From contig BQMF02000334.1 of assembly GCA_027922465.2 (NCBI GenBank), positions 1 through 64,000 on the forward strand: 64,000 nucleotides of DNA, in the 5' to 3' direction. The number at the start of each line of letters is the position of its first letter. Position 1 is the first letter of the stretch. The position numbers and the translations under genes were made by a program. The stretch comes from Turritopsis dohrnii. Its lineage: Eukaryota; Cnidaria; Hydrozoa; Anthoathecata; Oceaniidae. Positions 35,372 through 48,831 of the stretch are shown here, piece after piece. Below the pieces are notes generated by a model. That model saw only the letters and a list, made by a program, of their open reading frames with translations, did no database searches and had not been told where the DNA came from.

Positions 35372-36620
35372 GGTCTTAAAAAAGGTGACATATATCTATT
35401 GGCTAAAATATATTATATTAATACGTTAAGAAAATATCGATATTGTCTGACACTGCAGGTAAAGATGTATATATTGATATTGTATATTAATTACCTCAAA
35501 CCTTTAAACAGTTGCATATTTTGACTCCAAAAGTTTGAATTTTACCATGTTTATCTACCTCCTTGTTTGAGCACTACCAACCACTTTTGCATTTTACACA
35601 AAAGAAAGAAATATAAATTATTTTAAAGAGGAAAGCTATAAAGTAAGCTAAAAACAGCTATGTGGGGAAACAAACAAGATAGGAATGTATTGAGAAAATA
35701 TTTTGAGCAAACATGATTATATTTGGATGAAGAACTTTGGATTTGAGGCAAGGTCATTGTCTGGATAGAGCATCTTTACTTCATTCCAACTTACAATAAA
35801 TTGATAATGCAATAAAATGTAACCTGAAGTTATCATTAAGATTGGAGTTTCATGAGGGGACACAATATTTTAACCTGGTGTTGTGTGAATCTGATTAATA
35901 TGAGGTAAAAAATATCAACTATTCTATTGATCTGCAAACTCATCACCACTTGCAAGAGCAAGTCTGGGCCAAAAAAACATAAAAAATAAAAAGTATATAC
36001 ACTAACTACGCACACCATTAGTTTAGGAATTTCCCATTATAATGAATTGGGTATGATAAAAGCAATATGGATTCTCTTGGCAGGAGTTTAAAAATTCCAA
36101 GTCAGAAAAAACTATTTTTCCCGAGAATTTAATTTCGCGAATTTGAGGCAAATACGTCCCTGCTGGTATCATCTGCAAAATGAAAAGCCTGATTAAAAAT
36201 CATAGCATCACACTATAATATCTATTATTATATTAAAAAGTAATTGTCCAAGGACTGAGCCTTGTAAGACACCAAACAACATGAGTTTGAGTTTTCACCC
36301 TTATTTTTTTGCAAACCGTAAGAATACTTCACCCTCAACGAAATTTCACTATGCTTTTAAAAAAAGCGTGTATTACAGGTTTAAACAATGTATAGCCTAA
36401 TTAAGCTTCTACTTATTTCTTGATTAAGGGGCTCCTTCAACTGATCGGGCTTGTAATATCTTGGAAAAAAGTATTATTCGAATTCAAACTAATTAGTTAA
36501 ACAGTTAACTAATAGAATATTGCATTTATAAAGCCAAATAGATGTTTGCAACACACATAAGGAAATATTAGAATTTATGGTACAGTCCACTGTGAAATGG
36601 GTAATTTTGTGACAGTAAAT
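35372..36620. other. Intergenic, no gene recognised
   Basis: AT-rich sequence. A short 'aatttaatttcgcgaatt' block (around 36127) repeats the motif seen near 31700. Open frames here are short and show no family features. Confidence 0.45.
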
Positions 36621-36629
36621 AGAATATAA

Positions 36630-37130
36630 GTTATCTATATATTAATAGCTGATTCTCCGTTTGTTTGTTTGTTTGTTTGTCTGTAAGTCAAGCAAAATGG
36701 TAGATTGAACTTCGAAAGAGAGTCAGCAATGTAAGATCACACATAAATTATTTCTCGCTACGTCAGTGTGAAACCATTGTATTGAGACCCTAATCGAATG
36801 CGACGTTTAGGGAAAATTATCTCGATAACCAATAGGGATAACTGACGTTTTTTGGGGTGCACGATACAGGCAACGGGGTGACGAAAAATTTGGGTCTAAT
36901 TTTTTTGGGGGGACGGGTCTGTGACGTCATCAAAATCTTTGAACAATGATATCTCTGTAACGGTTGATCATAGCGGAACAATCCCATACATTTTTTTTAT
37001 CAGTTTTTCGAGCCCTACAACATAGGAACACTTTTCGGTTGCCAATTCCTTAATTTTATTTTTCGTAAAGTCAACGCAGGCTGAACATGGGCGGCGAGCG
37101 ACGCCGCCTTGGCGGAGTTTATATATATAT
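36630..37130. mobile_element. Helentron/Helitron-like non-autonomous element (tentative)
   Basis: It starts with 'tctatatattaatagctgat' and a (GTTT)n run. It ends with a perfect 7-bp-stem hairpin (GGCGGCG-agcga-CGCCGCC, 37090-37108) followed by TTGGCGGAG and a short TA repeat. A GC-rich hairpin just inside the 3' end and an AT-rich target without duplication are Helitron features. No Rep/helicase coding is present. Confidence 0.35.
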
Positions 37131-37332
37131 AAATAATGAAGGAGACCAACCCAATAGCTTTTGCTAAATACAAGAGGGTGGTCACCATAAAATATTAGTT
37201 ACAGATGTAATTGCTCAACAAAAACACAAAAAAACACACACAAAAAACAAAAAAATAATTAACACAAAATCAGATTAACTAAAAACAAAACAAATTACTA
37301 AAACTGTTACCCAAATATTAAATATAGCTAGT

Positions 37333-37800
37333 TTATGTAAATGTTAAGGCATGGTTAATGGAGATGGATTTAAGTTTTGATAAGGTAAGGCTAGCAAGGT
37401 ATGTGTTTGGGGTAGTTCGCTGAAGAGAATTCCACTGCTGGATTGAAAGGCGAGTTAACAAGCATAGTACATATATGTGAAGCAAAGATTGTATGATAAA
37501 TGTTAACAAGGGACTTCTGTTCTGGGGAATAAAATGACGGAGTTTTGAAACTGCTCCATTGGCTCTCCGGAATTTCTTGGCTAATTCTGAAATATGGGAT
37601 TTCCAGTTTAGGTGTTCGTCCAAACGAATACCTAGGTATTTCATGTGCTAGGATAGATACACTTTCCTCTAGCACTAGTAGTTTTAATGGGATTGATTGA
37701 ATGAAGAAGAGGGATTTAGAATGTGAACAGAATATGATAAATTCGGTTTTACCAGCGTTTAGAGATACTCGTTTGCACTTAGCCAACCAGATAGCATTTT
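37333..37800 (-). pseudogene. Non-LTR reverse transcriptase C-terminal fragment
   Basis: Overlapping minus-strand frames read as one broken protein: SLNAGKTEFIIFCSH (37391-37786), then MKYLGIRLDEHLNWKSHISE and RRANGAVSKLRHFIP (37333-37644). These are the standard post-YADD segments of jockey/CR1-like elements. A frameshift lies near 37640. The copy lacks the catalytic core and the endonuclease. Confidence 0.8.
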
Positions 37801-38809
37801 GAGATCACGTAAAGATTGGTTTGGGCTTGTAGCTATTTTTTTGACTGCAAACTTGGATGAAATTCAAAAAAATGTGACAAACCTAACTAACAGAGAACAG
37901 ACCCAAGAGCCAATATATCAACAAAGCAGCGAGCACAGGGCCGATGACACGCATTTGAAAGTGGGGGGCACAAATTTCCTAAGAAATGTTGCCCACCATG
38001 GTTGGGCGCCGAAGAAAATTTTTTGGATTATAAGCCCTCAAACAGCCATTAACGCGTATAAAAATGCAACTCTAGGCCAGAAAAAGATACTGTCATATTG
38101 AGAAAATATGACAAATCAAGTTTATATCTTTGAAGAATTCGCAAAGTGACGATAGATATGTGTAACTATAATGATAAAAACATTACGATTTAGAAACTAT
38201 ATCATATCACTAGAAACAAATTTTCCAAAGCTTTGCTTCCGGGTATCATGCTTTGCTGCGAATTCATTCCCAACGGCAATAAAGTCAATTTTGTCGGTCA
38301 AATCTTTGTGAGTTGAAAGGATTGCAAGATTGTTAAATCTTTTGGTCGTCATAGTTGAGCGAAGCCAAGTCTTCAAGCGACGAGAATGCAATGAATTCGA
38401 TCACGTAAATCATAGAAATACGGAAACAAGATAGAATAACATCATCTATTCAAATCTATTCAAATTTCTATGAAGTTTTCAAATAATTATCAAACAAAGC
38501 AAATTATGAAATTCTGCCACTTGCTCTTTGTTCTCCGATACAAAATAAAAACGCGCAGCTGTATTTTGTTCAGTTTGAAAAAGGAAAATCATTTGAAGTT
38601 ACTAAATACGTTGTGCAGGTTTGTGGTGAGAAAATAATTCGAAGAAAAAGGGTTATGTTTTGATTGCGAAAAAATATACTAGACAAAATTTTGATAACAC
38701 TGTCAAAAAATTGAAAACATATCCACCATACTCATGAAACGCTAAAAAAGGAATAAAGGGATGACGTTCAAATAATGTTCTGCAAAAAAAATTTGCACTT
38801 TGCAAAAAA

Positions 38810-38835
38810 GTGGGGGGGGGGGGGGGGGGGGGGGC
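38810..38835 (+). repeat. Homopolymer G run
   Basis: About 24 consecutive G residues followed by CACGTG. Such a run can form a G-quadruplex and is prone to length error in sequencing, so its exact length is uncertain. Confidence 0.8.
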
Positions 38836-38944
38836 ACGTGCCGGTAGAAGTTCTACTGGAAAAATCCCATGCCCAGTGTAGGGGAATTTCCTATGTGTAG
38901 GAATTGCTTGAGCATGATTCTATGTGTCTAATGTTTTTGTTGTT

Positions 38945-39720
38945 CTATGGATCCTGTATGCAACTGCAGCCATCCTTAAGCCAGCCATGTGTGAGAATGA
39001 CTTTGAAATGATAGATCCAGGTTATTCCGTACTCTAGGGTTACTAGTCTTGTCCAAGTTAGAGTTATCGAAGATTGATACAAGTGGTTTATGATCAACAA
39101 TGAGGAGGGATGTGCAGCCCAATACAAACATTCTACAACTGGCCTTTATGATACGCGCTAAAGCTTCACCTTCAACCTTCAACAGGGAATTTCAGCTTAA
39201 CGTGGTAAACTGGGAACCAGAGATATGTAAAAAACATATCTCTGTTACATATATCATATATTACATATCTCTGTGAGAACCTACGTAGATTATCTTCCAG
39301 TTATCCGGATTGCTGCAGTATAGATCCTCGTTATTAGCGCTTCTTCCGCTTTAAACCTATGATGACTTTCACGGGCTTCAGGAGCCAAGGAGTGCACCTC
39401 CTGCTAACGATAGAAGAAAAGGTGAGTGTCGTGAATCTCCCGTCTTGTGGCTCTGTTGAGGGCTTGACAGTCAGTGAGACAAGCTATCGTTCTTCGGAAC
39501 CACGATCCCTCTAAAGCACCACGACGTCGGCTTGCCAGATGGTAAGAGTTCTGTTATTCCAAGCGTCATGTCAACATATGATGGGGTTTTAAATCTTCGT
39601 GTGGACGGCAAGTGGTCATTACTGGATCCTTGGTGGATCGCTTGGTTTAAAGCAGGCACGATATTCATACCAGTGGCAGGAGATGGCAGTAGCATTAATT
39701 GTTGAACTCGTCAGGACTTG
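38945..39720 (-). pseudogene. Gypsy/Ty3-like retrotransposon pol remnant (RT and RNase H)
   Basis: Minus-strand frame 39695-39471 has an RT lead-in (WCFRGIVVPKNDSLSH), followed just downstream (about 39480-39400) by a TVNLSALNRATRRE-like stretch in another frame. Frame 39182-38976 has the RNase H signature EGEALARIIKASCRMFVLGC and DHKPLVSIF...NPR. Stops and frameshifts separate the pieces, and most of the RT palm is missing. No LTRs were found nearby. Confidence 0.7.
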
Positions 39721-39977
39721 GGAATGATGGACACGGTAAAATCTTTATGCGATTTAAAGATGTTTCAGAAATGCATAAACGATTATCACAAATGTGTAAA
39801 AGTTCTGTTGTGCATTCTTGATTAGATCCGATATTCAAAGAGTGTTTTGTCGTCAGTTACACCTCAACATGGTTTCTGGGAAATCTCCGCCATGGTTGGT
39901 TTGGCATCATTTATGCTTTTAAGTCGGTTTGTGCGATGATGACAAACTCTGGCTTATAAAGCATTATTCTGTACAAT

Positions 39978-40365
39978 ACACATTTTTTTTATAAGCAACT
40001 GAGTTGCTAAGGGCTCAGCCCTCAAAATGGCCAAAAAAATAAGCAACTTGCTTAGCAACCCTAAGCCCTGAAATCAAACCCTGAAGCCCTGAAGTCAAAC
40101 ATGCAGAGGTGTGCACACACCTGATATGCTCTAAAAAAAAAAGAAAATAATGAAGAGAATAATGAAGAAGTGTATGTGCATGTATGTGTCATGTAATGAA
40201 GAAAAATTAAACATTGCATAAAATAGCTCAAATGTGTTTTTCTTCGATTTATTGCTTGAAAAATTTTTAAGCAACCTCACAAGCAACTCTAGCCTTGGAT
40301 TCTTAAATGCTTAGCAACTCCAGCCCTGAGCCCAAAATCGAGGTTGCTTATAAAAAAAAGTGTGT
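39978..40365. mobile_element. MITE with ACAC-T(n)-ATAAG ends, copy 1
   Basis: The left end ACACATTTTTTTTATAAGCA is the inverse of the right end GCTTATAAAAAAAAGTGTGT. The interior has several 'agcaac' and 'ccctga' blocks in both orientations and no coding potential. The same end plan is found at 42518-43014. Confidence 0.65.
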
Positions 40366-42517
40366 AGCTAATTAAGAATTTACTGTACACACATTCTCGA
40401 ATTCCTATATTATAACACAAGGATGTATGTTCTTGATCTTGGGTAAACTAACTGTGACGGTCGTTTCAACAGTGTGTGACGCTCGCTCGGCATAATCAAG
40501 TCATTTCTCTCTTGGGAGCGAGGAAGGGGGGTTGTTGGGTCTGGGTCCCAGGTCCAGTTTTACGAAAACGTTTTCATACGGATGTAAAGAGCTACACGAA
40601 AAAGAGAGGGAGTAGAGATCACGAAGCAAATGTTGCTTCATTCACACGAGGAGAGATTTGAATAATATATATTATATAATTGAATTCTCATTACTCAAGT
40701 TGATTATTACTAATGGAAAAAAGGCGCTCTTGCACTTTCGTACTCCCTGATGATTCTGATGCAGAATTACACACAGATTATTGATATATATCATCTTACC
40801 CTAAATCCTAACCCTAGCCCACAACCCCTACTACTGATTTGGAGATCCACGTTTTTATGTGATTATTAATCAGCGTGAAATTCTGCATCAGAATCATCAA
40901 TAATACTAGCATGTAGCTTTAGCTAAAAATGCCCCCGCGCTCAAGCATTCCAATGTGTCACAGCACAGAGCAAGCTATACATTGTTGCAAGCTGTACAAC
41001 GGAAAAACAAATTTTTGTCTGAAAACAAATGTTTTGGTTTATTGTTGGTCTGGTAAGTGGCATACTTATATGCTTAAATATTTCGACAAAGCCAGTTTTT
41101 TTTTTAGGAAGCCTCAAAGCTGCTCAACACTCACTCAAAATCGTTTTAGAACTGTCTCGCATCATTATAGCACTGCTGAGGCTCCAGTCATAACTTGTAA
41201 CTTTTAATGCATCGAAACAGGCATAAAATAACCCCCTTCATTCAAAGAGTTGACATGATTGCATCAGTTGAACTTCAGGACAAAAATCGATAGATGAAAA
41301 ACTATTTAATCGGCCAACAGTCATTTAAAGAACAAGCAATATGGTTTATGACATCATTTCTATTCCTTTGAAGAGAACAAGGGTGAAGGGAGATCAAAAA
41401 ATTCAGATGAATGTTTTTGCAAATCTTTGCACAGTAACAAATATATACATTTAAACTTAATGACATTTTTTTTATCTCTTAGACAGACCTAAGTCACTTT
41501 ATTGATGCTAATATACCTTTCAAAAAGTGTAAATAAGGCTTAACAAGTAATATCAGAAAGTATTTGCTACAAACAAAAGAAATGTGTGAACTGAAACCAT
41601 GGATATATACGTATTTTATAATCAAAATTTGTTAAAGAAATTCTGTAAGAGCCAAAGAAAAAAAAACAAACTTTTTCAAAAAAAAAAATTAAAGCGAAAA
41701 ATCCATTACAAATCTGCGTTTTAAACTTTGATTCAAAACAAAAAGTAGCCAATTGTTTATAACAACAAAAAAATGTAAAAAGCTTTTATTGATCATGATC
41801 ACACACTAGTAGGACTAGGTTTGGCGAGGACAGTTAAAGTAGAAAAACACGAAGAAGGACAATTTGTAATATAGCTTTCTTGCATACACAGAAATCCAAT
41901 TAAAATCTTTTTAAAGCAAGATCCGCCAAAAATCAGTGAGTTGAACAAAGTTTACTGAATGAAATATTTAGAGCTAAAACATATACAAAAATAAAATGTA
42001 TGGTTGGCAAAATTTCAGATTTCAAGCTGTGCTTCAAAATCCTTGTTGTTCACTTCACTAAACCAACACAAAAGTAATATGAAAAATGTCTAAGCAATTT
42101 TAGCATACAAACTTCCTAAATAACATAGTGTAATATAATCGGAAACTGACTTTCGCTATCTCGTGAAACTACTATGCCTCCTTGCCTCCTCTCCTTGCCT
42201 CCTACTACACACAAACCCCAGCATTGTTGTTGTAGAACAGTATCATGACAACAATCAGAGATCAACAACCAACCAAGTTTTGAGACCTACGAATAATGGG
42301 AAGTTAGAAAAAGTGCTTCTTCAAGTGTCATGGTGCATAAATTTTAACTTTATTTGAAGCAGGATGAAAACACATTAAAGATCTTTATAATGGTAACAAA
42401 ATAAACACTTCTGTTAAGACAGGGGATTCTTTTCTTCCACAATATCAAGTCAACCAAGTGCACTAAACATGATGAGCAATTCAACTTACACTGTCACTGT
42501 GGTTTTTTATAACATAA
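40366..42517. other. Intergenic, no gene recognised
   Basis: AT-rich sequence. An inverted pair ('attctgatgcagaattacac', 40752 on, against 'gtgaaattctgcatcagaat', 40876 on) frames about 150 bp with telomere-like 'ccctaaccctag' inside and is probably another small inverted-repeat element (40740-40900). Open frames 40929-41207 and 40476-40661 show no family likeness. Confidence 0.45.
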
Positions 42518-43014
42518 ACACTTTTTTTATGAGAACAATTTTTATAAGAACACAAGCCTCAGATTTGGCCGAAAAATAAGAACAAAATAAGAACAACCTG
42601 AGGCTCAAATTAATGTTTCAAAAATTAAGAACAGCTAAGCCTGAATTTTCTTATAAAATAATAGCAACTCATGATGTGAATTCTCTCACTGGCAATTGGT
42701 TTAGAAGTTTATTGGTTTTTTTCACCTTCAGTGACAAATATATTAATGATGGCGCGACTTGTGGTGACTGCTTAAAAACTGCTTAAAAATTGGGTCATTA
42801 CGGAACAGCAGCCATATGCGTTTAACCAGTTGTTTTAAAAAGATTTATTTTAATTTTATTTGAAGTTCCATAAATAAGAACAAAATGAGGCTGACATCTG
42901 AAACTGTTCTTAAAGCCAAGAACAAAATAGAACAATTCAGGCTGAAAAAGGCTACAAAAATAAGAACAGTCAGCCACAGGTTAGATTTTACTGGTTCTTA
43001 TAAAAAAGGTGTGT
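42518..43014. mobile_element. MITE with ACAC-T(n)-ATAAG ends, copy 2
   Basis: The left end ACACTTTTTTTATGAGAACA is inverted at the right end as GTTCTTATAAAAAAGGTGTG. The body is built of 'aataagaaca' and 'aggctga' motifs. It shares its end design with the element at 39978 but not the interior, so the two are relatives rather than recent copies. Confidence 0.65.
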
Positions 43015-43678
43015 AAATCGGCACAAGCCATGATTTTCAACGATTCTTCAAAACTGAGCCTTTAAGTTTCTTAGGTGATTCTTAAAGTTCTCTGGAAAAG
43101 GAATAGTGTTTTATGGAGCAGGAGCAAAAGAAGAATTACTTAAAAGTTTAAAATCTTATATTTTTCCAGTGTTCAATTTTACCATAGTCACATAGTCACA
43201 TGATTTCAAGATTCTTTCATTTAGTCTTTTATTTCTTTTATTGCCGACCTAATATCTAATGATTTAAACTTTCAAATATGTGACGTTGAAAAGCATGCAA
43301 AATGTAAACAAAAGAACGTTGGATATTTTCCATGGTCAATAAAACATTTTCCGAGCTCACACCCAACTATGGCCCTTCCTCACTTAATCACTGAACTGTT
43401 GGCACTCCCACTTTCAAAACTTTGTTACAGGCCTTAAAAAGAATTATTTTGCATAAAATTAGTTTCGTGCTTGCTTGACGTTTTGCTCACCAAATAAAAG
43501 AAAACAAAATTATTAGGACTCTGGCAGAATGTATAAAATACTTGTACACTAACTTCATGTCAATCATCTTAAGTCATCATGTCAAGCACTTTAGTGAACA
43601 TCTGTTTTTTTCTAGATTCAACTTTCTTTGTATATATATGTATTTGATATATAACTAAAAGTTGAATAAAGATATGGT

Positions 43679-46600
43679 ATGGCTACGGCTAATGTTGCAT
43701 ACTTTGAGAAATTGCCATTAATTGGTTGGGTACAAACGGAATGGTCTGGTTTTGAGATTGCATCATTTTTATGCTTTCTATTTTGTATTTTTGCATTATA
43801 TTATGTCACACATGTCGTGCACAAGCCAGAACTATATTGCTCTAACAAAGATGGATTCAAAGAGCGGCTAATCACACACATTAAAGAGTTGGAAAAAGAT
43901 ATCTGGCCATTAGTATGGTGTTATCGACCATTAATGCAAACCGTGCTGCATTCTGTTTTTGGTGCTTCATGTCGGGCTTTCTTTCACAGGTTAATACAAT
44001 ACTTCCAGTGCTTACAAAAATCCACATTTTTGTTTCATTGGACTTATCCATGATTATTATAATTTTAAATTGTAATGTGTCCTTCTGAAGTCACAAAACT
44101 GCTTTTCTATAATAAAATGTTTATTCTGTCCTGGCAGGGAAACGATTGTTGTTGAAGATGGTGGTAGCTTTACTTTAGATTGGTATGGATTTCAATCCAA
44201 TTCAAGAATTCAGGAAAATGTTGACGATTCCTCTGTACCTATCATTGCAATATTACCAGGTGCAACAGGTATGATGAAGAACTTCATAATTCTCACCACA
44301 AAATAATTGTGGCTTTATCAGATTTAGTAATTAAACCTGAAAAATGAGTTTGTCAAATGTTCAAGTGGTATGATAGAGACGGCTTAGAAATGCTGGGTTG
44401 AAGTTTTCAGTTTCATTCTGAATATTAACACAAAATGTCAGTGTAATGTGGATTACATGGAGATTTGATTTTGCAGTTGCCTTAAATTCTTGAGGGGATC
44501 GAATTTCATGGTTTGATTACAATACATTATGATGCATTTCGTTTTATTCCATCACTTCATTTAGCTTCCTCCCAGGACATTTTCATAGTGGTTTCATTTT
44601 TATTGAAGTTTCTCAAAACATATCAGAAAATGTTTTATTTTAAAGAAGCAATTTCTATATAATGACGAACTGGTAAAACAATCATAATCAGTTCTGTGCA
44701 AGAGAATTTTCATCTTTGATTTTATTTTACTGTGATTTTTTTTAAACAGGACACAGTGAGAAAAACTACATCAGACAGTTCATCTCGTTAAATGAGGAAA
44801 TGAAGTACAGGTACTGATGAATCTGAATAAATTTATTTGAGAAAAAAAACTTTATCAAGAAAATGAAAAGAAGCTTCTTTCAATGAATATTATTGAAATT
44901 TATTGAGAATGTTTTGAAGCATATTCACATTTCATCATCAGCTAAATATAATAAAAGAATTTGGGTAATTTTTAGGTAACAACATCAGTACCTAGTAATT
45001 ACCCGCACTCTTAAATTATTTCAAATAATTCACTGCTGGTGATATTTTTTCTTTGCAGGTTCATAAAATTTTAATTTTTTTTTAGGACAGTCGTGTTCAA
45101 CAACCGAGGACTGGGACATAATGTCAAACTAACTGTATGTATAAGTCCTTCCATTTTGAATGGTACAGTTAGGGTTAAGCCTTAGGGTTTAGGTTTTGTG
45201 AAACCAGTTAGAAACCACTTGACCATTCTAATCATTGGGTTATCATATCTGTTACTTCTATCTAAACATTAATTTAAATATATTACGTTATGTTCTAGTA
45301 ACTGTCAAGAAATATAAGTCCAATAAGTTGATATTTCAGTTGACTTCAATTCATATTTTTTTGGAATTTTTAGAGTCCGATTCTTAGTTGTGTAACAAAA
45401 GGTGATGACACTGAGGAAATGCTGAAAACTATTGCAAAACGCCATCCCAAAGCTCCCGTCATTGTTTTGGCTTTCTCTATTGGAGCGTAAGAACAACTTT
45501 TAATATCATCCTGTTTGTTACGGTTGATCATTCCTCACTTACTAAATAACAATTTTTTTCAATATTTCAATTTTTACCTGTTTCAACATCTTATTTCATT
45601 TGTTGCCATAAGGAATCCAGTGAGCTTGTCTTTCAGATGGTTAAACACACTTTGAAACTCCCACTTCATCCCTCTGATCAAAAGTGATAGAGGACTTGTA
45701 GAAAACTTGACTTGACCTTAATTTGTATGATCATGATCACTCGAGTAACCTAGTCGCTGACGGATGGATGTATTACGCAGTCCCTGTTTGTATAACCTGT
45801 ACCTTTGTGTATTTTTTTAGTTGTATTTTCACAAACTACATAGCTAGAAAAGGCAAAAACATCCCATCTAATGTTGTAGCAGCATGTGTTGTGGCTGTGC
45901 CTTGGAACTCCATGGAATCCAAAACTAATCTGCAAAAATTTTGGAACAAATTATTTATCAACAATCATATGGTGGGCCAGATCCGAAATTTAGTAAACGA
46001 GTTAGTTGTTCTCTCTTGAATAATAATCACTATACATTCAGTTTTTCTGAAGATTTTGTAGTAGAAAAACTTCTTTGGATGTGCTATCTATTGAAATTTA
46101 GTGCTATACATTTTATTTTAGCAATAAGAAATTATTTCTGGATAACGAAAAGGAATTGAACATAAATGTGGAGAACATGTTGAAGGTACAAAACAATTTG
46201 TTTTCCTTCCAAATATCAAATACATTCCCGATATCATCATCCCACATTGACTTGAATAATCGGATTTGCCAACTTAAATCCGTTTGGACAGTTTTGATGA
46301 AATCCTGAATTGTAGTTTGATAGACTGAAGCTTTCACAAACCCGACATTACCGGTATTACTCATGGCAGGATGACTTTAGACCAAATTATTTTATTATGT
46401 TTATTATTATGTTTTCATGTTTCTCTAATATTTACTTCTTAGTCAGACACGCTGTGGGATTTTGATGACCGATACACTTGTCCAGTGTTTGGTTACACAG
46501 ATCATGTGCAGTTTTACTTAGATGCGTCGCTCGATCTACTTCCGCTGGAGAATATCGCCATCCCGTACCTATGCATCAACGCTGATGATGATCCCATGTG

Positions 46601-47201
46601 TAGAAAAGTTGGTAAGTTAGCCCCATAATGCTTCAAAACAAAATTCAATATTCAATTTTCCTTGTTCCCCAGGACTGTTGTTACTATCTCCTTAATACAT
46701 GATTGAGCTGCAACAATGTAATGAGAAAACAATTCGTCAAAACTAACTCTATGAGCTAATAAATGGCTTTCACAAGCAAAACTGACATTTCAACACATCT
46801 GTATCCCAGTTATTTGGGACAGTGTTAAAATTAATCCCAAGGTAAGTAATTGTAGCATTGCATTGTAGGAGTTGTATTCAGTTGTATTAAGTGTTCAGGA
46901 GATAATAGCGAATTCGTTAATTTTCAAAAGCATGAATGAAAACTGACCTTGAAGAATACACGGATTAATTCGTTTTTAATATCTCTGTTTTTTGCATTTT
47001 ATAATTTTTCTTATGTTTTTCCTTTTAGCAATTCCTATCAAGAAAATCACCCAAAACCCTAATATGGCTGTCATTACTACGAAATATGGCGGACATATGG
47101 CATGGTTAGAAGGTTTTCGTTTAACTAAGAAACGATTACATCATCGAATCTTTCAGCAGTATACAAACATGATATTAAATCATAACACACTTCCCCGTTG
47201 A
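43679..47201 (+). CDS. ABHD3/ABHD1-like alpha/beta-hydrolase, 9 exons, complete
   Basis: Exons: 43679-43989, 44138-44268, 44750-44810, 45086-45134, 45374-45486, 45821-46000, 46122-46185, 46443-46611, 47029-47201; 416 residues in frame (human ABHD3: 409). An N-terminal membrane helix (ASFLCFLFCIFALYYV) is followed by KPELYC, as in ABHD3. The fold markers are GGSFTLDWYG, ILPGATG (oxyanion strand), TVVFNNRG, Asp in INADDDP and His in KYGGHMAWLEG. The nucleophile elbow is VLAFSIGA across the exon 5/6 junction, where the first Gly of G-x-S-x-G is Ala. ABHD3 is a membrane phospholipase acting on medium-chain phosphatidylcholines. Which paralogue this is (ABHD1, 2 or 3) is not fully settled, but the overall match is best to ABHD3. 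Confidence 0.9.
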
Positions 47202-48590
47202 ATAGGGAATCAATTATTTTTGTATACGTTTTTTAAGGGATATGCATTTTTGATACATATCGGACCATTGTGGAGGTGTGTGGAAAGCACCGCCACCACA
47301 AGTATTTTTATCATAATAACCGCTATTTTTTTACTATGATATTTTTTTATTTATAGAACCTGTTTGTTCATTTATTTTTATTTACTCTGTCCGTTTTCTA
47401 AACTTTTCCACGTGACACATCTGATACAATGTAATCTCACTGAATTCTTCGCATATCATTAACCTTCTCAAGTACAATCCTTTCCCTCACGTCCTTTGTA
47501 AATTTTCTAAATATTCTCATCTTGTATCGTGTATTTGTATCATGTATTCGCAGGGTTATGTAACGAAAAGTATAGTCACGTGACATCATAACACTATACA
47601 GTGTGACAATTTCTACTCACTAAAGTTTAAGGCGATTTTTCATTCATCGAATTTAAGAGATTGATCAGATTGAAACGAAGTAAACTAGCTTTCCTCTATG
47701 CATGTTCAAGTCTCAAAAGCAATTTTCATGATCAAACCTTTATCAATTTTGTTTGGAAGTTAGGTTCAGGATTATCGTTCTTTCGAATGTTTTTGTGAGA
47801 CATTTTGCCTGGGTTTTATGGCGAGTGAAATTTGTAACATTAACTTACTCAAGATATATTTAATATCTAAGCATTTTTTTAATTGTTTTTATTTTTTTTT
47901 TTATCTCTGGCTGTTCTAACAATTTAAGACCAATTGAGCAACTAATATGGAAGACTTAGTTCCATCATGAAATCGTTTATTGGAACACAAATAAATGTTC
48001 CAAAGTTAAACCTATTTAATGTCTAATTATCTTTGAGTATTTTATTCTCTACATTTTTGATTTCATTGTAGATTAATACATTCCGTGGAGATTGAATTCT
48101 GTCCTGGCTCACTTTTTGCAGAGATATGTAAAAAATATCATAATATCATAAAACATACATATCTCTGCTTTTTGTTTACCTTAAAAATAAAAAGCGAAGT
48201 AAAAACTTCCACCCACCCTGTTAATTTATTAATTTCTTTTTTTGTGGACCTATATTTCTATGTTGTGACTGTTCTTATATATTTCCCCATAGGGCGAAAT
48301 ATATGTTAAAATATATGTTAAAATCGGCATTTTTCTTCTTCTCCTTTCTCCTTCTCCTTTCACCTTTATAGCCGCGGTTCAGTACTAAACTTTGACCTAG
48401 CTAAGGTAGATAAGAATAGAGGCTAGTCTTCATTGAAGTTATTACGCCATGTTTTTTTTTTTCAGTCAGTGCAGATGCTGTGGAAGATGCTTGTTTTCTG
48501 CTAGTTTTGGAAGTGAATGTTTTTGGTTCTGTATTATATTTTGAATGAACGTGTGAAAAACGAAAATGTCACTGATGCGATGTTTTGTTT

Positions 48591-48677
48591 ATTGGTCGTA
48601 ACAACTGTGTTACGATGATTGGTCGTAACAACTGTGTTACGATGATTGGTCGCAACAACTGTGTTACGATGATTGGC
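48591..48677. repeat. 27-bp minisatellite
   Basis: Three near-identical copies of 'attggtcgtaacaactgtgt' plus 'tacgatg'. Each unit is itself partly palindromic (GTAACAACTGTGTTAC). Confidence 0.9.
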
Positions 48678-48831
48678 AATTAATTTCTGGGAACAATAAG
48701 GGATTGAAGCTGTGACTTCAAAGCAAAGACGAAAGTTTGTCGTTTTTAAAAGCCAGTCTGAAGTCATCAGTTTCGATAATGGTCGTAAAATTATCAGGGG
48801 GGATCCGGGTCATAAGTCGCCGTCCGTTTCG

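Noticed and set aside
37799..38101. 100-codon plus-strand open frame
   Set aside because: Adjacent to and partly continuous with retrotransposon debris; no likeness to any family.
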